Positions 1 through 7,535 of a stretch of 42,618 nt of DNA are shown piece after piece; position 1 is the stretch's first letter; every line of letters starts with the position of its first letter. Under the pieces are notes generated by a model. It did no database searches. It had not been told where the DNA came from and was given only the letters and a program-made list of their open reading frames with translations. This DNA is from Limnofasciculus baicalensis BBK-W-15 (GTDB lineage Bacteria > Cyanobacteriota > Cyanobacteriia > Cyanobacteriales > Coleofasciculaceae), in the NCBI RefSeq assembly GCF_024178385.1, contig NZ_JAMZMM010000009.1, positions 1-42,618 of the forward strand, given 5' to 3'. The translations under genes were made by a program, and so were the position numbers.

Positions 1-2
1 TC

Positions 3-698
3 TTAGAATTATTAAATCTTTATCAAAAACACTACCCCCATCCCTTGCCTGAAATTGAAACAAAAATAGAGAATATTGAACTAGAATTTATTAGCGAAGA
101 TTTATTAAAAATTCTAGCTTCTATGGAATTTGGCACGGAGCGCATTCAGAAAATTATTCTATCCTTGCGTAACTTTTCCCGTCTTGATGAGTCGGAAATA
201 AAAAAGGTTGATATTCACGATGGAATTGATAATACTATTTTAATTCTGATGTCCCAATTGAACCCAAAGATTGAACTACTGAAGCAGTATGGTAATTTGC
301 CGTTAATTGAGTGCTATCCAGCCCAGCTTAATCAACTATTTATGAATATCATCAACAATGCAATTGATCAACTATTAACTAATTCCACAAAATTATCCAA
401 GCAAATTTTAATTCAAACTAACCCTATTGAAAACGACCAAATTCAAGTGAGGATTCGAGACAATGGTTTAGGCATCCATCCAGAAATAAAAGACAAAATA
501 TTTGATCCATTTTTTACCACGAAGCCGATTGGAGAAGGCACTGGTATGGGGCTGGCTATTTCCTATCAAATTATTGAGAAACATGGCGGGAAAATTGAGG
601 TAATTTCTGAATTGGGTGAAGGTACTGAGTTTGTCGTCACTCTGCCGATATTATCTAGTTTAGTCAAGGAAGGGATCGTGATGAACGCTTTAAGATAA
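3..698 (+). CDS. Sensor histidine kinase, C-terminal part (5' end outside window)
   Basis: The reading frame is open from the first bases of the window, so the N-terminal sensor part is missing. The visible part has the end of a dimerisation helix region (FGTERIQKIILSLRNFSR) and a complete HATPase_c domain: N box (INNAIDQL), G1 box (RDNGLGI), F box (FDPFFTTK) and G2 box (GTGMGLAIS). This is the ATP-binding core of a two-component kinase that phosphorylates a response regulator. The phospho-accepting His lies upstream of the window. A TTG at 45 could be mistaken for a start but is internal. No response regulator follows, so the partner is elsewhere. Family assignment is secure; the signal sensed is unknown. 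Confidence 0.9.
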   Translation, partial: LELLNLYQKHYPHPLPEIETKIENIELEFISEDLLKILASMEFGTERIQKIILSLRNFSRLDESEIKKVDIHDGIDNTILILMSQLNPKIELLKQYGNLPLIECYPAQLNQLFMNIINNAIDQLLTNSTKLSKQILIQTNPIENDQIQVRIRDNGLGIHPEIKDKIFDPFFTTKPIGEGTGMGLAISYQIIEKHGGKIEVISELGEGTEFVVTLPILSSLVKEGIVMNALR

Positions 699-831
699 TA
701 GGATATTGGGGAAAACTCCCAACTCTACGGAGGAGAATTGTAGAGTCAAGTTACCGTATCAGTAAATTTACGGTTACAAAGCCAAAGAAATCTATTCTAT
801 AATCACAGCAGTTGTTTAAGGATATAATGAA

Positions 832-1092
832 ATGTATACAACTGAGATGATTTCAATCAATACTAAATCTCATAACGTTGATTTCCTGTGGCAAGCTGCG
901 GAAACCTTATCATTAAATGAAAAAGCCGAACTTATTGAGAAGTTGCTGGGTAGAGAATCAGGATTGATGCTAATATCTGCTAACAGTAATTTAGCTGATT
1001 ACGTGATTGCTCAGACGCAGTTGTTATCTTTGACAGGGTTAACTTATGTATGGAATGCGATTACTGCTGAGATTGCTGGGAAATTAAGTTAA
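832..1092 (+). CDS. Small hypothetical protein (86 aa)
   Basis: A short frame starting ATG after a purine-rich stretch (aaggatat). The protein is mostly helical in appearance, with a segment AETLSLNEKAELIEKLLG that resembles the short helical regions of small antitoxin-like cyanobacterial proteins. I do not recognise the C-terminal half (GLTYVWNAITAEIAGK). It stands alone between the kinase and a region of gene fragments and could itself be a remnant. Low certainty that it is expressed. Confidence 0.4.
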   Translation: MYTTEMISINTKSHNVDFLWQAAETLSLNEKAELIEKLLGRESGLMLISANSNLADYVIAQTQLLSLTGLTYVWNAITAEIAGKLS

Positions 1093-1241
1093 ATCCTTCT
1101 CAAGTATAAACTCAACAGCCAAGTTAATCGATTAAGATGGTAGGGCACTGGCTGTAGGTGAATTGTTATTTCTATTAAACTAACTTTGTTACTGAAAAAA
1201 ATAACTTGATTTGATAAATATAAAGATCTTCAATCCACATT

Positions 1242-1286
1242 TCAATTAGTAAATGTTAGAATCTTATCGGGGATGGTAATGTCCAT
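1242..1286 (-). pseudogene. Possible 5' stub of an antitoxin-like gene (14 codons)
   Basis: On the minus strand a strong ribosome-binding site (gagaggag) precedes ATG and the peptide MDITIPDKILTFTN, then a stop. The opening resembles the first beta strand of small antitoxins. The strong start signal with only 14 codons suggests the head of a gene that lost its body, in keeping with the fragments just downstream. Speculative. Confidence 0.25.
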
Positions 1287-1339
1287 GGTTTTCTCCTCTC
1301 GACAAGCTAAAAGAGTAAATTGGTCAAGTAATAAAGGTA

Positions 1340-1639
1340 TTATACCTTAACAGCTTCTAATTTACCTGGATAAAATTCCCCGATTTCTACTGGTAATTCT
1401 ACCATCTGACTGTTATAAAATTTGGCAACTAACTTACAAATATTAGAGGCAATTCCCTGATTAAACCTGAAGGTTTCCGAAAAAATATTATTGCCATTAA
1501 TAATTTGGATTTCTCGATCGGCAATGGTATCTATTTCGACTGTTATCGGAAACTGATATTCTTGGTTTCCAATTAAAACTATGACATCGAATATTTTCGA
1601 TATTTTGGTTGGTTTTATGGTTAGGATTTGTACTTTCAT
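1340..1639 (-). CDS. Hypothetical protein after peptidase remnant (99 aa)
   Basis: Minus-strand gene whose ATG overlaps the stop of the peptidase fragment upstream, implying translational coupling in the original locus. The sequence is rich in beta-strand-like segments (VQILTIKPTKI, FDVIVLIGNQEYQFPITVEID) and has no membrane segment. I do not recognise a family. If the upstream gene is a papain/C39-like peptidase, this protein may be its inhibitor, chaperone or immunity partner, but that is only inferred from coupling. Confidence 0.5.
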   Translation of the reverse strand: MKVQILTIKPTKISKIFDVIVLIGNQEYQFPITVEIDTIADREIQIINGNNIFSETFRFNQGIASNICKLVAKFYNSQMVELPVEIGEFYPGKLEAVKV

Positions 1640-1980
1640 GCTTTCCTTAGATAAACGCCTTGTTGATTCCAGTATCGCAAAAATTCATCTTTCTCCATTT
1701 TATATTTTGTGCCTTTACCCTGTGGATCTCGAATCTTAACTTTTCCGGTTTCATCAATACCATCAACCACAACAATATGACCAAATCGCCCTCCTATCTC
1801 CCATAGTACCGCAGACCATGAGCCTTTGGTGTTTAAAGCATCAACCACTTGAGACGGTGTTGCGCCAGGTATCACTAATTCTCCACCACCCCAAAGTCTA
1901 GAAGTGTCAGGATCGAGAGTATTTAGGGCACGGGCAATGGTGCTGGCATCTGTGGGTACTCCTGTTTGGGAGGCGATGCC
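1636..1980 (-). pseudogene. Truncated papain-like (C39-type) cysteine peptidase
   Basis: The minus-strand frame reads through GIASQTGVPTDASTIARAL, then a C-terminal peptidase half with the His region GRFGHIVVVDGI and the Asp/Asn-type motif IRDPQG, ending VYLRKA. This matches the C-terminal half of C39-like or papain-like double-glycine or bacteriocin-processing peptidases. The N-terminal half with the catalytic Cys is absent: the recognisable sequence stops near 1980, where plus-strand antitoxin sequence begins. A GTG at 1875 would give only 79 residues. The fragment cannot be an active peptidase by itself. The downstream 99-residue gene was probably in the same operon. Confidence 0.6.
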
Positions 1981-2173
1981 TGTAATTATTACGGAGCGAG
2001 GGCAACCTGTTATGGTGGCTATTAGCTATGCACAATATGTTTCTCTGTTAGAAACTATTGATATTTTGTCGGATCGGGAATTTAAGGAGCAACTGATAGC
2101 CGGAATTGCAGAAGATCGACAAGGGAAAAGAGTAAGTTTGTCAGATGCTATCATCCAGTTAGGATGGGAGTGA
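1976..2173 (+). pseudogene. Phd/YefM-type antitoxin, N-terminus missing
   Basis: From ATG 1976 the frame reads MPVIITERGQPVMVAIS then a helical C-terminal tail with LSDREFKEQLIAGIAE, a typical Phd/YefM antitoxin pattern. Phd proteins begin about 20 residues earlier with the helix that dimerises and contacts DNA; that part is replaced by antisense peptidase sequence. An alternative start at 1904 only adds residues encoded opposite the peptidase fragment and unlike any antitoxin. The gene has probably lost operator binding, though the toxin-binding tail remains. A RelE/ParE-like stub follows 42 bases later. Confidence 0.65.
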
Positions 2174-2215
2174 ATTATTGATAAGTTAACTAGAAAATGC
2201 CGCGAGAGCTAACTT

Positions 2216-2296
2216 ATGGAATATGAAATTGAGTTAATTCCTTTGGCTATTAAGCTACTAGTAAACAAGCTCTTTTCTTTGCAGGGGAATTATTAA
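2216..2296 (+). pseudogene. RelE/ParE-type toxin 5' stub
   Basis: Twenty-six codons starting MEYEIELIPLAIKLL resemble the first strand and helix of RelE/ParE toxins (pattern MxYxIExxPxAxKxL), as expected next to a Phd/YefM antitoxin. The sequence then diverges (VNKLFSLQGNY) and stops where the minus-strand PIN fragment ends. The two stubs overlap by four bases, so the junction is a recombination scar between two TA toxins. Confidence 0.45.
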
Positions 2297-2397
2297 ATAG
2301 TAATCTGTTGACTTTTAGCTAAATGCAGAAGTTGCGCAGGAATGCCTCCCCACAGTAAAGCTGAAATCCAAACGTTAACATCAAGAACAACTCTCAT
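2293..2397 (-). pseudogene. PIN-family toxin 5' stub (34 codons)
   Basis: The ATG overlaps the stop of the upstream antitoxin gene (ATGA). The peptide begins MRVVLDVNVWISALLWGG, the first strand of PIN toxins of the COG1569 type with the first catalytic Asp (D6) and the DxN pattern. It stops after 34 residues, while full toxins have about 130-140. The catalytic Glu and later Asp residues are missing, so no nuclease activity is expected. Confidence 0.7.
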
Positions 2398-2663
2398 TTT
2401 TTACCCCATAACTCTTGTCTCACTTCTTTGACAATTTCACTGATTTCTTGAAGTGTCGGTTGTTCCGGATCAGGTTCTAGTTCATCAATTTCTTGAAGAA
2501 ATTTATCTAAATCAATTCTTGGCTTGGTAATTTTTTCAAAAATAATAGCTCCTTCTGTAACTGAAATCTTATATTCAGTTAATGGTTGTAATTGTGCTAA
2601 AATTTCTGACGGAATCTCTAATTTGCCATCAGGGGTTACTTTAGCAATTAATTGTGTTTTCAT
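2394..2663 (-). CDS. AbrB/SpoVT-like antitoxin of a decayed PIN toxin
   Basis: The 89-residue product starts MKTQLIAKVTPDGKLEIPSE, the swapped-hairpin AbrB/SpoVT type of DNA-binding domain, followed by an acidic tail (DELEPDPEQPTLQEISE) suited to neutralising a toxin. It is translationally coupled (ATGA overlap) to the PIN toxin stub. The antitoxin seems intact while its toxin is truncated, a common end state because antitoxin loss is lethal while toxin loss is tolerated. Confidence 0.7.
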   Translation of the reverse strand: MKTQLIAKVTPDGKLEIPSEILAQLQPLTEYKISVTEGAIIFEKITKPRIDLDKFLQEIDELEPDPEQPTLQEISEIVKEVRQELWGKK

Positions 2664-2747
2664 TATTTTCTCTCAATCTAAGTTAATTAATATAGGGTGC
2701 GTAATATCCTGTATGCTGCATCAGTTGTGGATATTTTTAACTATTGT

Positions 2748-2815
2748 AGGGGCGAAGCATTCGGGCGATAACCTATTCCAAAAACGATAGTATTTATATC
2801 CGAATGCTTCGCCCT
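2748..2815. repeat. Inverted repeat pair built on GGGCGAAGCATTCGG
   Basis: Arms aggggcgaagcattcggg (2748-2765) and ccgaatgcttcgccct (2800-2815) form a stem of about 15 bp around a 34-base loop. It lies just downstream of ilvB (which ends at 2856 on the minus strand), so it could also act as a transcript end. This kind of dispersed hairpin is common in filamentous cyanobacteria. Confidence 0.7.
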
Positions 2816-2855
2816 GACTGGGGAAAGAAAACACCCCCTATCTACTTAATTTCCA

Positions 2856-4715
2856 TCAAAGTTTCGTCCCACATTCCGGACAGAAATTATGAGTAGAAAT
2901 AGTCTTCGCCCCACAATTACTGCAATAGATTATCTCAGCTACTATGTCACTTTTCGGACGTTCCGGCAAACCAATCATTTGGGCATTACTCTTACCCGGT
3001 GCAACCATCGGATAACAATTTTCATCCTTATTTACCCGGATATCTGCCAAAACAGGACCATCATGTGCGAGAATTTCTGCGATCGCATCCTCCAATTGCT
3101 CCGGGTTTGTCACTTGCATCCCCTTGACACCATAAGCCTCGGCTAATTTCACAAAATCCGGCATCCCTACTTCCATATCGGAGGAAGAATACCGTTCCCC
3201 GTAAAATGCTTCTTGCCACTGACGTACCATCCCTAGCCAACCATTATTCAGAATCACTGTCTTGACATTAATCCCATAATGTGCAAGGGTTCCCAATTCC
3301 TGAATATTCATTTGAATTGAAGCATCGCCCGCCACACAAATTACCTGTTCATTTGGTAGCGCCACCTTCACACCCATGGCTGCGGGCATACCGTAACCCA
3401 TCGTGCCCAAACCACCGCTAGAAATCCAGCGGCGGGGTCCATTTTTCAGGAATTGGGCAGCCCACATTTGATGTTGACCGACATCGGTAGTATAGTAAGC
3501 ATTGGGCGCTTGACGGTGTAACTCTACCACCACTTCTTGGGGAGAAATGCGATCGGGATAGTGAGAAACTTGTAAGGGATATTCTTCACGCCAACGGTTA
3601 ATTCGGGCTAACCACTCTTTAGTTTGTTGTGGTTGGGCAGGAATTCCTTGTTCCTCATAGCGGCGCAACAAATCATTCAATACTAACTTCACATCTCCCA
3701 CAATGGGTACTTGGGGGGCGCGATTTTTCCCTACTTCTGCGGGGTCAATATCAATATGAATTACTTGGGCATGGCTGGCGAATGTATCTAGTTTACCTGT
3801 AACTCGGTCATCAAAACGCGCACCCACAGCGATGAGCAAATCGCACTCAGTTACAGCAAAGTTAGCATAAGCTGTCCCGTGCATACCCAACATACTTACA
3901 GATAGAGGATGATTTTCATCAAATGCCCCCTTACCCATTAAAGTTGTCGTTACCGGAATTTGGAATATTTCGGCTAATTGTTGTAACTCATCATGGGCAG
4001 CCGATGCGATCGCGCCACCTCCCACATATAATAAAGGTCGCTTTGATTCCCGAATCAAATTGAGCGCCTGATTAATTTGGCGAGGATTCCCCTTAACTGT
4101 CGGACGATAACCTGCTAACTTAACAGTACCGGGTTCCACAGGGACATAATCAAATTCTTCCAATCCCACATCCTTGGGAATATCAACTAAAACCGGACCA
4201 GGACGACCAGTGCTAGCAATGTGGAAAGCTTCTGCTATAATCCATGCCATATCCTTGGGGTCCCGCACCACATAAGAATGCTTAACAATTGGTAACGTAA
4301 TCCCATAAATATCAGTTTCCTGAAAAGCATCGGAACCAATTGCCGCCCGTGGCACTTGACCTGTAATAATTACCATGGGAATCGAATCCATGTGGGCGGT
4401 AGCAATACCCGTGACTAAATTAGTTGCACCGGGACCCGATGTCCCGAAACATACTCCCACTTTACCAGTAGCACGAGCATAACCGTCAGCAGCATGAGCT
4501 GCCCCTTGCTCGTGTCTGACTAAGATATGCTGAATTTCGCCACGGGCTTCCCAGCGGTACAATTCGTCATAAATCGGCAGGATAGCGCCACCGGGATAGC
4601 CGAAAATATGCTCGACACCGTGACGTTTGAGACTATCCATTAAGGCAAAAGCGCCTGATTTCGGAGTACTCATCTTCTGTTGGACTTCTTTTTTGGCGAT
4701 GGTTTGAGAACGCAC
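2856..4715 (-). CDS. ilvB: Acetolactate synthase large subunit with C-terminal zinc ribbon
   Basis: ThDP-dependent acetohydroxyacid synthase catalytic subunit, the first common step of valine, leucine and isoleucine synthesis (two pyruvate to 2-acetolactate, or pyruvate plus 2-oxobutyrate). Visible are the ThDP-activating Glu in [14 protein letters not shown] (E69), the FAD/central domain and the ThDP/Mg motif GDASIQMN...ILNN. The chosen GTG start at 4715 follows a good ribosome-binding site (gaggtaa). The last 23 residues form a CxxC-x10-CxxC zinc ribbon (C598, C601, C612, C615), absent from enterobacterial IlvB/IlvI. No ilvN is adjacent; in cyanobacteria the small subunit gene is usually elsewhere. 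Function is certain; the role of the ribbon is unknown. Confidence 0.97.
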   Translation of the reverse strand: MRSQTIAKKEVQQKMSTPKSGAFALMDSLKRHGVEHIFGYPGGAILPIYDELYRWEARGEIQHILVRHEQGAAHAADGYARATGKVGVCFGTSGPGATNLVTGIATAHMDSIPMVIITGQVPRAAIGSDAFQETDIYGITLPIVKHSYVVRDPKDMAWIIAEAFHIASTGRPGPVLVDIPKDVGLEEFDYVPVEPGTVKLAGYRPTVKGNPRQINQALNLIRESKRPLLYVGGGAIASAAHDELQQLAEIFQIPVTTTLMGKGAFDENHPLSVSMLGMHGTAYANFAVTECDLLIAVGARFDDRVTGKLDTFASHAQVIHIDIDPAEVGKNRAPQVPIVGDVKLVLNDLLRRYEEQGIPAQPQQTKEWLARINRWREEYPLQVSHYPDRISPQEVVVELHRQAPNAYYTTDVGQHQMWAAQFLKNGPRRWISSGGLGTMGYGMPAAMGVKVALPNEQVICVAGDASIQMNIQELGTLAHYGINVKTVILNNGWLGMVRQWQEAFYGERYSSSDMEVGMPDFVKLAEAYGVKGMQVTNPEQLEDAIAEILAHDGPVLADIRVNKDENCYPMVAPGKSNAQMIGLPERPKSDIVAEIIYCSNCGAKTISTHNFCPECGTKL

Positions 4716-5020
4716 TCTGATTACCTCACTAAAGAACTAAAGGTTTTTATACGATCCGATATTTATCTAAAATACTTGCTCGGGCTGCGGATAACCCTTT
4801 ATTTTATAGGATAATGGGGATTTCTGTCTAGAGCGGATTTAGGATTGTGATGGTCTATCTTACCTTTTGCAGTATTCTTAGACAAGGATTTGGGCGAATG
4901 CGGAACAACGAATGAGAGTGGCGGAAGCAGCAAAGATTTAGTCGGAAAAAGTGCTGAATATGTCGGGTTTGTTGGCTGTAAATTAGATTAAGTAGGCGCT
5001 CTCGTTTCTTTGGGGATCTT
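4716..5020. other. Intergenic region upstream of ilvB
   Basis: About 300 bases between the ilvB start and the end of the VapC gene. It must hold the ilvB promoter and leader on the minus strand. I see no T-box-like or attenuator structure and no convincing gene; a 65-codon minus-strand frame here has a composition unlike a real protein. Confidence 0.5.
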
Positions 5021-5464
5021 TCAGATCCAGGATTCCAAGTCGAATGGCTCAACTGCTTGAATGCGCTGGAAGTCTCGATCGCTTGTGACTAGGGTAAGTT
5101 GATGCTGGATGGCAACTGCGGCAATCCACAGATCGTTTTCGCCGATGCCCAATTGAGTGATGTTGGTTTGACGGCGTTGGGCTTTGTCTTTTGGGGCGTA
5201 GCGATCGAAAACTGCCGCTTTGAGGTTACCGTAAATTTCGGCGGTGGTTTCGTCGATGGGATAGATGTATAGCCCAAGTAGGAAGCGTTGAACTAGGGCA
5301 AGATTAGCCTGTCGTTGTTGGGATCTCGCCGCCATGTCAATCAGTTCACCCTTAACAATGGTGCAGGTAGCGATTGAGGAATCCCCAAGGCTGGCAAGGT
5401 GTTCGAGTACTTGAGTCTTGCCTAGTATGGCATAGCTACAATGGTTGGTGTCGAGGAGAAACAT
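5021..5464 (-). CDS. vapC: VapC-type PIN-domain toxin
   Basis: A 147-residue PIN ribonuclease of a type II TA pair. It has the first catalytic Asp in MFLLDTN (D5), the conserved Glu in IVKGELI, and the later acidic cluster GENDLWIAA followed by LVTSDRDF. These residues bind the divalent metal that cleaves RNA. The length is typical. Its ATG overlaps the stop of the antitoxin gene by one base, so the pair is translationally coupled. It appears intact. Confidence 0.88.
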   Translation of the reverse strand: MFLLDTNHCSYAILGKTQVLEHLASLGDSSIATCTIVKGELIDMAARSQQRQANLALVQRFLLGLYIYPIDETTAEIYGNLKAAVFDRYAPKDKAQRRQTNITQLGIGENDLWIAAVAIQHQLTLVTSDRDFQRIQAVEPFDLESWI

Positions 5465-5706
5465 TACTCAAAGGGATTGGGGCTGTAGTCAAATTGTGCT
5501 TCGCCGCCTGAGTTTTGGACAGCTTCTAAACATTCTTGGAAGTCATCGCCTGACCAAGTGCCGATTGTCTTGAGGTGGGTGAGGAAGGATTTAGCAGTTG
5601 GGATCGAAGGTTTCGTGGTGAGAGATTTCAGGAAGGAGAGGGCTTCAGCAAGCCTTGTATTGGGCAAAGCTTCGATTGCTTGGAGGAGTTGTTCTTTGAG
5701 AGTCAT
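5464..5706 (-). CDS. vapB: Antitoxin partner of VapC
   Basis: An 80-residue protein starting MTLKEQLLQAIEALPNTRL. It has a helical N-terminus of the DUF2281-like type common in cyanobacterial antitoxins and an acidic, aromatic C-terminus (DDFQECLEAVQNSG...DYSPNPFE) suited to toxin binding. It sits directly upstream of vapC with a one-base overlap. No obvious ribbon-helix-helix or AbrB fold can be read, so the DNA-binding mode is unclear. The role is assigned from context. Confidence 0.7.
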   Translation of the reverse strand: MTLKEQLLQAIEALPNTRLAEALSFLKSLTTKPSIPTAKSFLTHLKTIGTWSGDDFQECLEAVQNSGGEAQFDYSPNPFE

Positions 5707-5729
5707 GATCGTGTATCTTGTCGCTTATG

Positions 5730-5813
5730 GGCGATCGCATCCGCTTGCTTTTGGCATTTACTCTTTCATTTTAGGCGATCGCATCCCCGTGCTTTTGGCA
5801 TTCGCTCTTTCAT
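5730..5813. repeat. Two 40-bp direct repeats containing HIP1
   Basis: Copies at 5730-5769 and 5774-5813 begin ggcgatcgcatcc and end gctctttcat or actctttcat, with a 4-base spacer and a few mismatches. They lie in the promoter region of vapBC. They could be a duplicated operator or a recombination scar. Confidence 0.7.
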
Positions 5814-5823
5814 CCCAGAGTCA

Positions 5824-5908
5824 CTACAGCGTCCAATCTTCGAGTGAAAGTCCCGGAACTTGACCAAAGTCTCGTTGGTTGCGGGTGACAACGACAGAGG
5901 TTCCCCAA
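5824..5908 (-). pseudogene. C-terminal remnant of a second VapC/PIN toxin
   Basis: The minus-strand frame reads [18 protein letters not shown] then SLEDWTL and a stop. [20 protein letters not shown] is the terminal strand-helix of VapC proteins, including the last metal-binding Asp region. About 28 codons are left; the rest of the gene is gone. It directly abuts the 40-bp repeats in front of the intact vapBC. Confidence 0.6.
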
Positions 5909-5966
5909 GTGGATGAAAGAGAAAATTCTGACTATACTACTATAATAACGCCAAATATTTGTTTTT

Positions 5967-6221
5967 ATGATTCTGACTGAATTATTACCAATGCTGCGAG
6001 ATTTATCCCGCCACGATAAGTTGCGTTTGCTGCAATTTTTGGTAGCGGAAATGGCTAAAGAAGAAGGTTTAACTTCGCCAGAAAATGGAGCAGTTTATCG
6101 AGTTTGGTCACCCTATAATTCCCCGGAAGCTGCTCATAAATTAACGAAGCTATTGGAGGAACAGAAGCATAACGGATGGCACGTCTCTATGCCGATGAAC
6201 AATACCCCTATCCTGTTGTAG
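5967..6221 (+). CDS. Antitoxin-like partner of a DUF5615-type toxin
   Basis: An 84-residue protein (MILTELLPMLRDLSRHDKLR ... YRVWSPYNSPEAAHKL) of the small helical family encoded directly before DUF5615 PIN-like toxins in cyanobacteria. It overlaps the following toxin frame by 46 bases. The usual end would be around LLEEQ; the last residues HVSMPMNNTPILL are read out of phase from toxin DNA. Presumed antitoxin from context. Its toxin is truncated, so it may now be an orphan. Confidence 0.6.
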   Translation: MILTELLPMLRDLSRHDKLRLLQFLVAEMAKEEGLTSPENGAVYRVWSPYNSPEAAHKLTKLLEEQKHNGWHVSMPMNNTPILL

Positions 6222-6322
6222 AATTACTGCGAAATTTGGGTCATGATGTGTTAACTGTTCAAGAAGCAGGCAAAGCTAATCAAGGAATTTCTGACTCGGA
6301 TGTTTTAGCTTTTGCTAAGTGA
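6176..6322 (+). pseudogene. DUF5615 PIN-like toxin, truncated after 48 residues
   Basis: From ATG 6176 the frame reads MARLYADEQYPYPVVELLR, then GHDVLTVQEAGKANQGISD and LAFAK, then stops. This is the N-terminal half of DUF5615 PIN-like toxins, with the first acidic pair (D7, E8). Full proteins continue for about 60 more residues with a strand carrying ...LTxNRxDF. Instead the DNA continues in another frame into an unrelated family. The toxin is dead as a nuclease. Confidence 0.75.
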
Positions 6323-6575
6323 AACTAAACCTAAAGATTTTGATGCTTGCTACGATCCGGAAACTGTAGATTTTGAAAATCTGAGAGTAAACGCTCCTAG
6401 ATTATTCAATTATGCCAATCGTGATGCCCAAAAAGCTAAGTATAGAGGAGAGATTTTCCCCTCAGATCAACCTGTAGGTAATTATGGGGAAAATTCTTTC
6501 GAGTTTTTTCAAACTGATAGACAGCAAAACAGAAAAGGAATCATAGCTATAGACTTACTGAGGTGGTCACCATGA
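6312..6575 (+). pseudogene. C-terminal half of a DUF6932-like protein
   Basis: An open frame (TTG at 6312) encodes PKDFDACYDPETVDFENL, then DAQKAKYRGEIFPSDQPVG, SFEFFQTDRQQNRKGIIAID. This pattern (DFDxCxDxxxVD, AQKAKYxGExFP, FFQTD...KGIxxIDL) matches the C-terminal half of DUF6932 proteins, which look nucleotidyltransferase-like and are usually encoded next to an XRE regulator. The N-terminal half is replaced by the DUF5615 fragment; the junction is near 6318. The stop overlaps the ATG of the downstream XRE gene (ATGA). Family naming is from memory of the motif; truncation is clear only if that family is correct. Confidence 0.55.
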
Positions 6576-7096
6576 TCAAAAATGAATCAGAATATAAATA
6601 TAGTCAAGAATGGGCAGAAAAGTTTAAAAGATCTATATCGGCGATGGGGCAAGATGAAGAATGGAAAAGAAATGATTTGAGCAGATGGGAATCAAATCTA
6701 AGTGTGTTACTCTATCATCTGGAGGAGTTAGAAAAAGAAATAGCTGAATATGAAAGACTGATTAATTGCGATTGCAGCCAGCCAATAGAAATTGAAGTTA
6801 AAAAATTTTCTGAACTGGCAGAGGCTTTAATTAAAGCTCGGATGGCAGCCAAAATTAGCCACGAAGAACTAGCAGAAATTGTAGGTTTTGACTCAGGAAG
6901 GATTAAGCAATGTGAAGATAAAAGATATGAATGTGCTAGTTTTGGAGAAATGCTGGAAATTAGTGCAGCTTTAGGTATAGAGTTTAGAAATACAGCGATA
7001 TGGGTAAATTTTGAGGAAATAGAGACAGGTAAAAAAATAGCCAAAAGATGGCGAAAAAGAAGAGAAAAAATGAAGATGGCAAGTACAAGATCTTAA
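6572..7096 (+). CDS. XRE-family HTH protein, probable antitoxin of DUF6932-type module
   Basis: A 174-residue protein starting at ATG 6572, which follows a ribosome-binding site (gaggtgg) and overlaps the previous stop. Residues about 1-80 form a helical, coiled-coil-like region (LEELEKEIAEYERL). Residues about 85-145 form a helix-turn-helix of the XRE type (LIKARMAAKISHEELAEIVG). The tail is very basic (KRWRKRREKMK). This layout (coiled coil, then XRE) is the usual neighbour of DUF6932 proteins and is probably a repressor/antitoxin. It appears intact. Confidence 0.7.
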   Translation: MIKNESEYKYSQEWAEKFKRSISAMGQDEEWKRNDLSRWESNLSVLLYHLEELEKEIAEYERLINCDCSQPIEIEVKKFSELAEALIKARMAAKISHEELAEIVGFDSGRIKQCEDKRYECASFGEMLEISAALGIEFRNTAIWVNFEEIETGKKIAKRWRKRREKMKMASTRS

Positions 7097-7238
7097 AGAG
7101 TTGTAATTTGACCAAGAGGTTGGGTAACATCTGTCAGTGCGAGCTAACATTGAAGTTGTGCGGCGGCTGGTAGCCTTGAACTGAGTCTTCAGATTTCTTG
7201 TCCCTCCGCACCAACCCGGTGTTACGCAATGGGAGATG

Positions 7239-7526
7239 TCAAATTGAAGTAACTCGCAGACGCAAACCAAGTGCCTGGACAACCTTGAGAATTGTAGCAA
7301 ATTCTGGATTGCCTTCAATCGATAACGCCTTATAAAGACTCTCGCGCCCAAGCCCCGTTTCACGAGCGATATGTGTCATTCCCTTGGAGCGAGCAATATC
7401 TCCTAATGCAGCGACGACTAGGGCGGGATCGCCATCTTCAAGTGCTGCTTCGAGATATGCAGCCATATCATCTCTAGTTTCCATGTGATCCGCTGCATCC
7501 CAGGGATAAGTTTGAATTTTGGTCAT
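7239..7526 (-). CDS. higA: HigA-type antitoxin (COG3636-like)
   Basis: A 95-residue protein whose residues about 35-90 form a helix-turn-helix (GDIARSKGMTHIARETGLGR, then ESLYKALS). This is the addiction module antidote type that pairs with HigB/RelE-like killers. It is the second gene of the pair, nine bases after the toxin. It likely represses the pair by binding the inverted repeat upstream of the toxin start. It appears intact. Gene symbol by family convention only. Confidence 0.85.
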   Translation of the reverse strand: MTKIQTYPWDAADHMETRDDMAAYLEAALEDGDPALVVAALGDIARSKGMTHIARETGLGRESLYKALSIEGNPEFATILKVVQALGLRLRVTSI

Positions 7527-7535
7527 AACGATCTC

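Noticed and set aside
4855-5052. Minus-strand frame of 65 codons between ilvB and vapC
   Set aside because: Residue composition (many Arg, His, Phe in no ordered pattern) and overlap with the VapC 3' end; no ribosome-binding site.
5558-5863. Plus-strand frames opposite the vapB gene and its repeats
   Set aside because: They are antisense to the antitoxin and run through the 40-bp repeats; no family features.
7097-7238. Inverted-looking segments (gggtaaca ... tgttacgc) between XRE and HigA genes
   Set aside because: Pairing is poor and interrupted; probably a shared convergent 3' region with no defined element.
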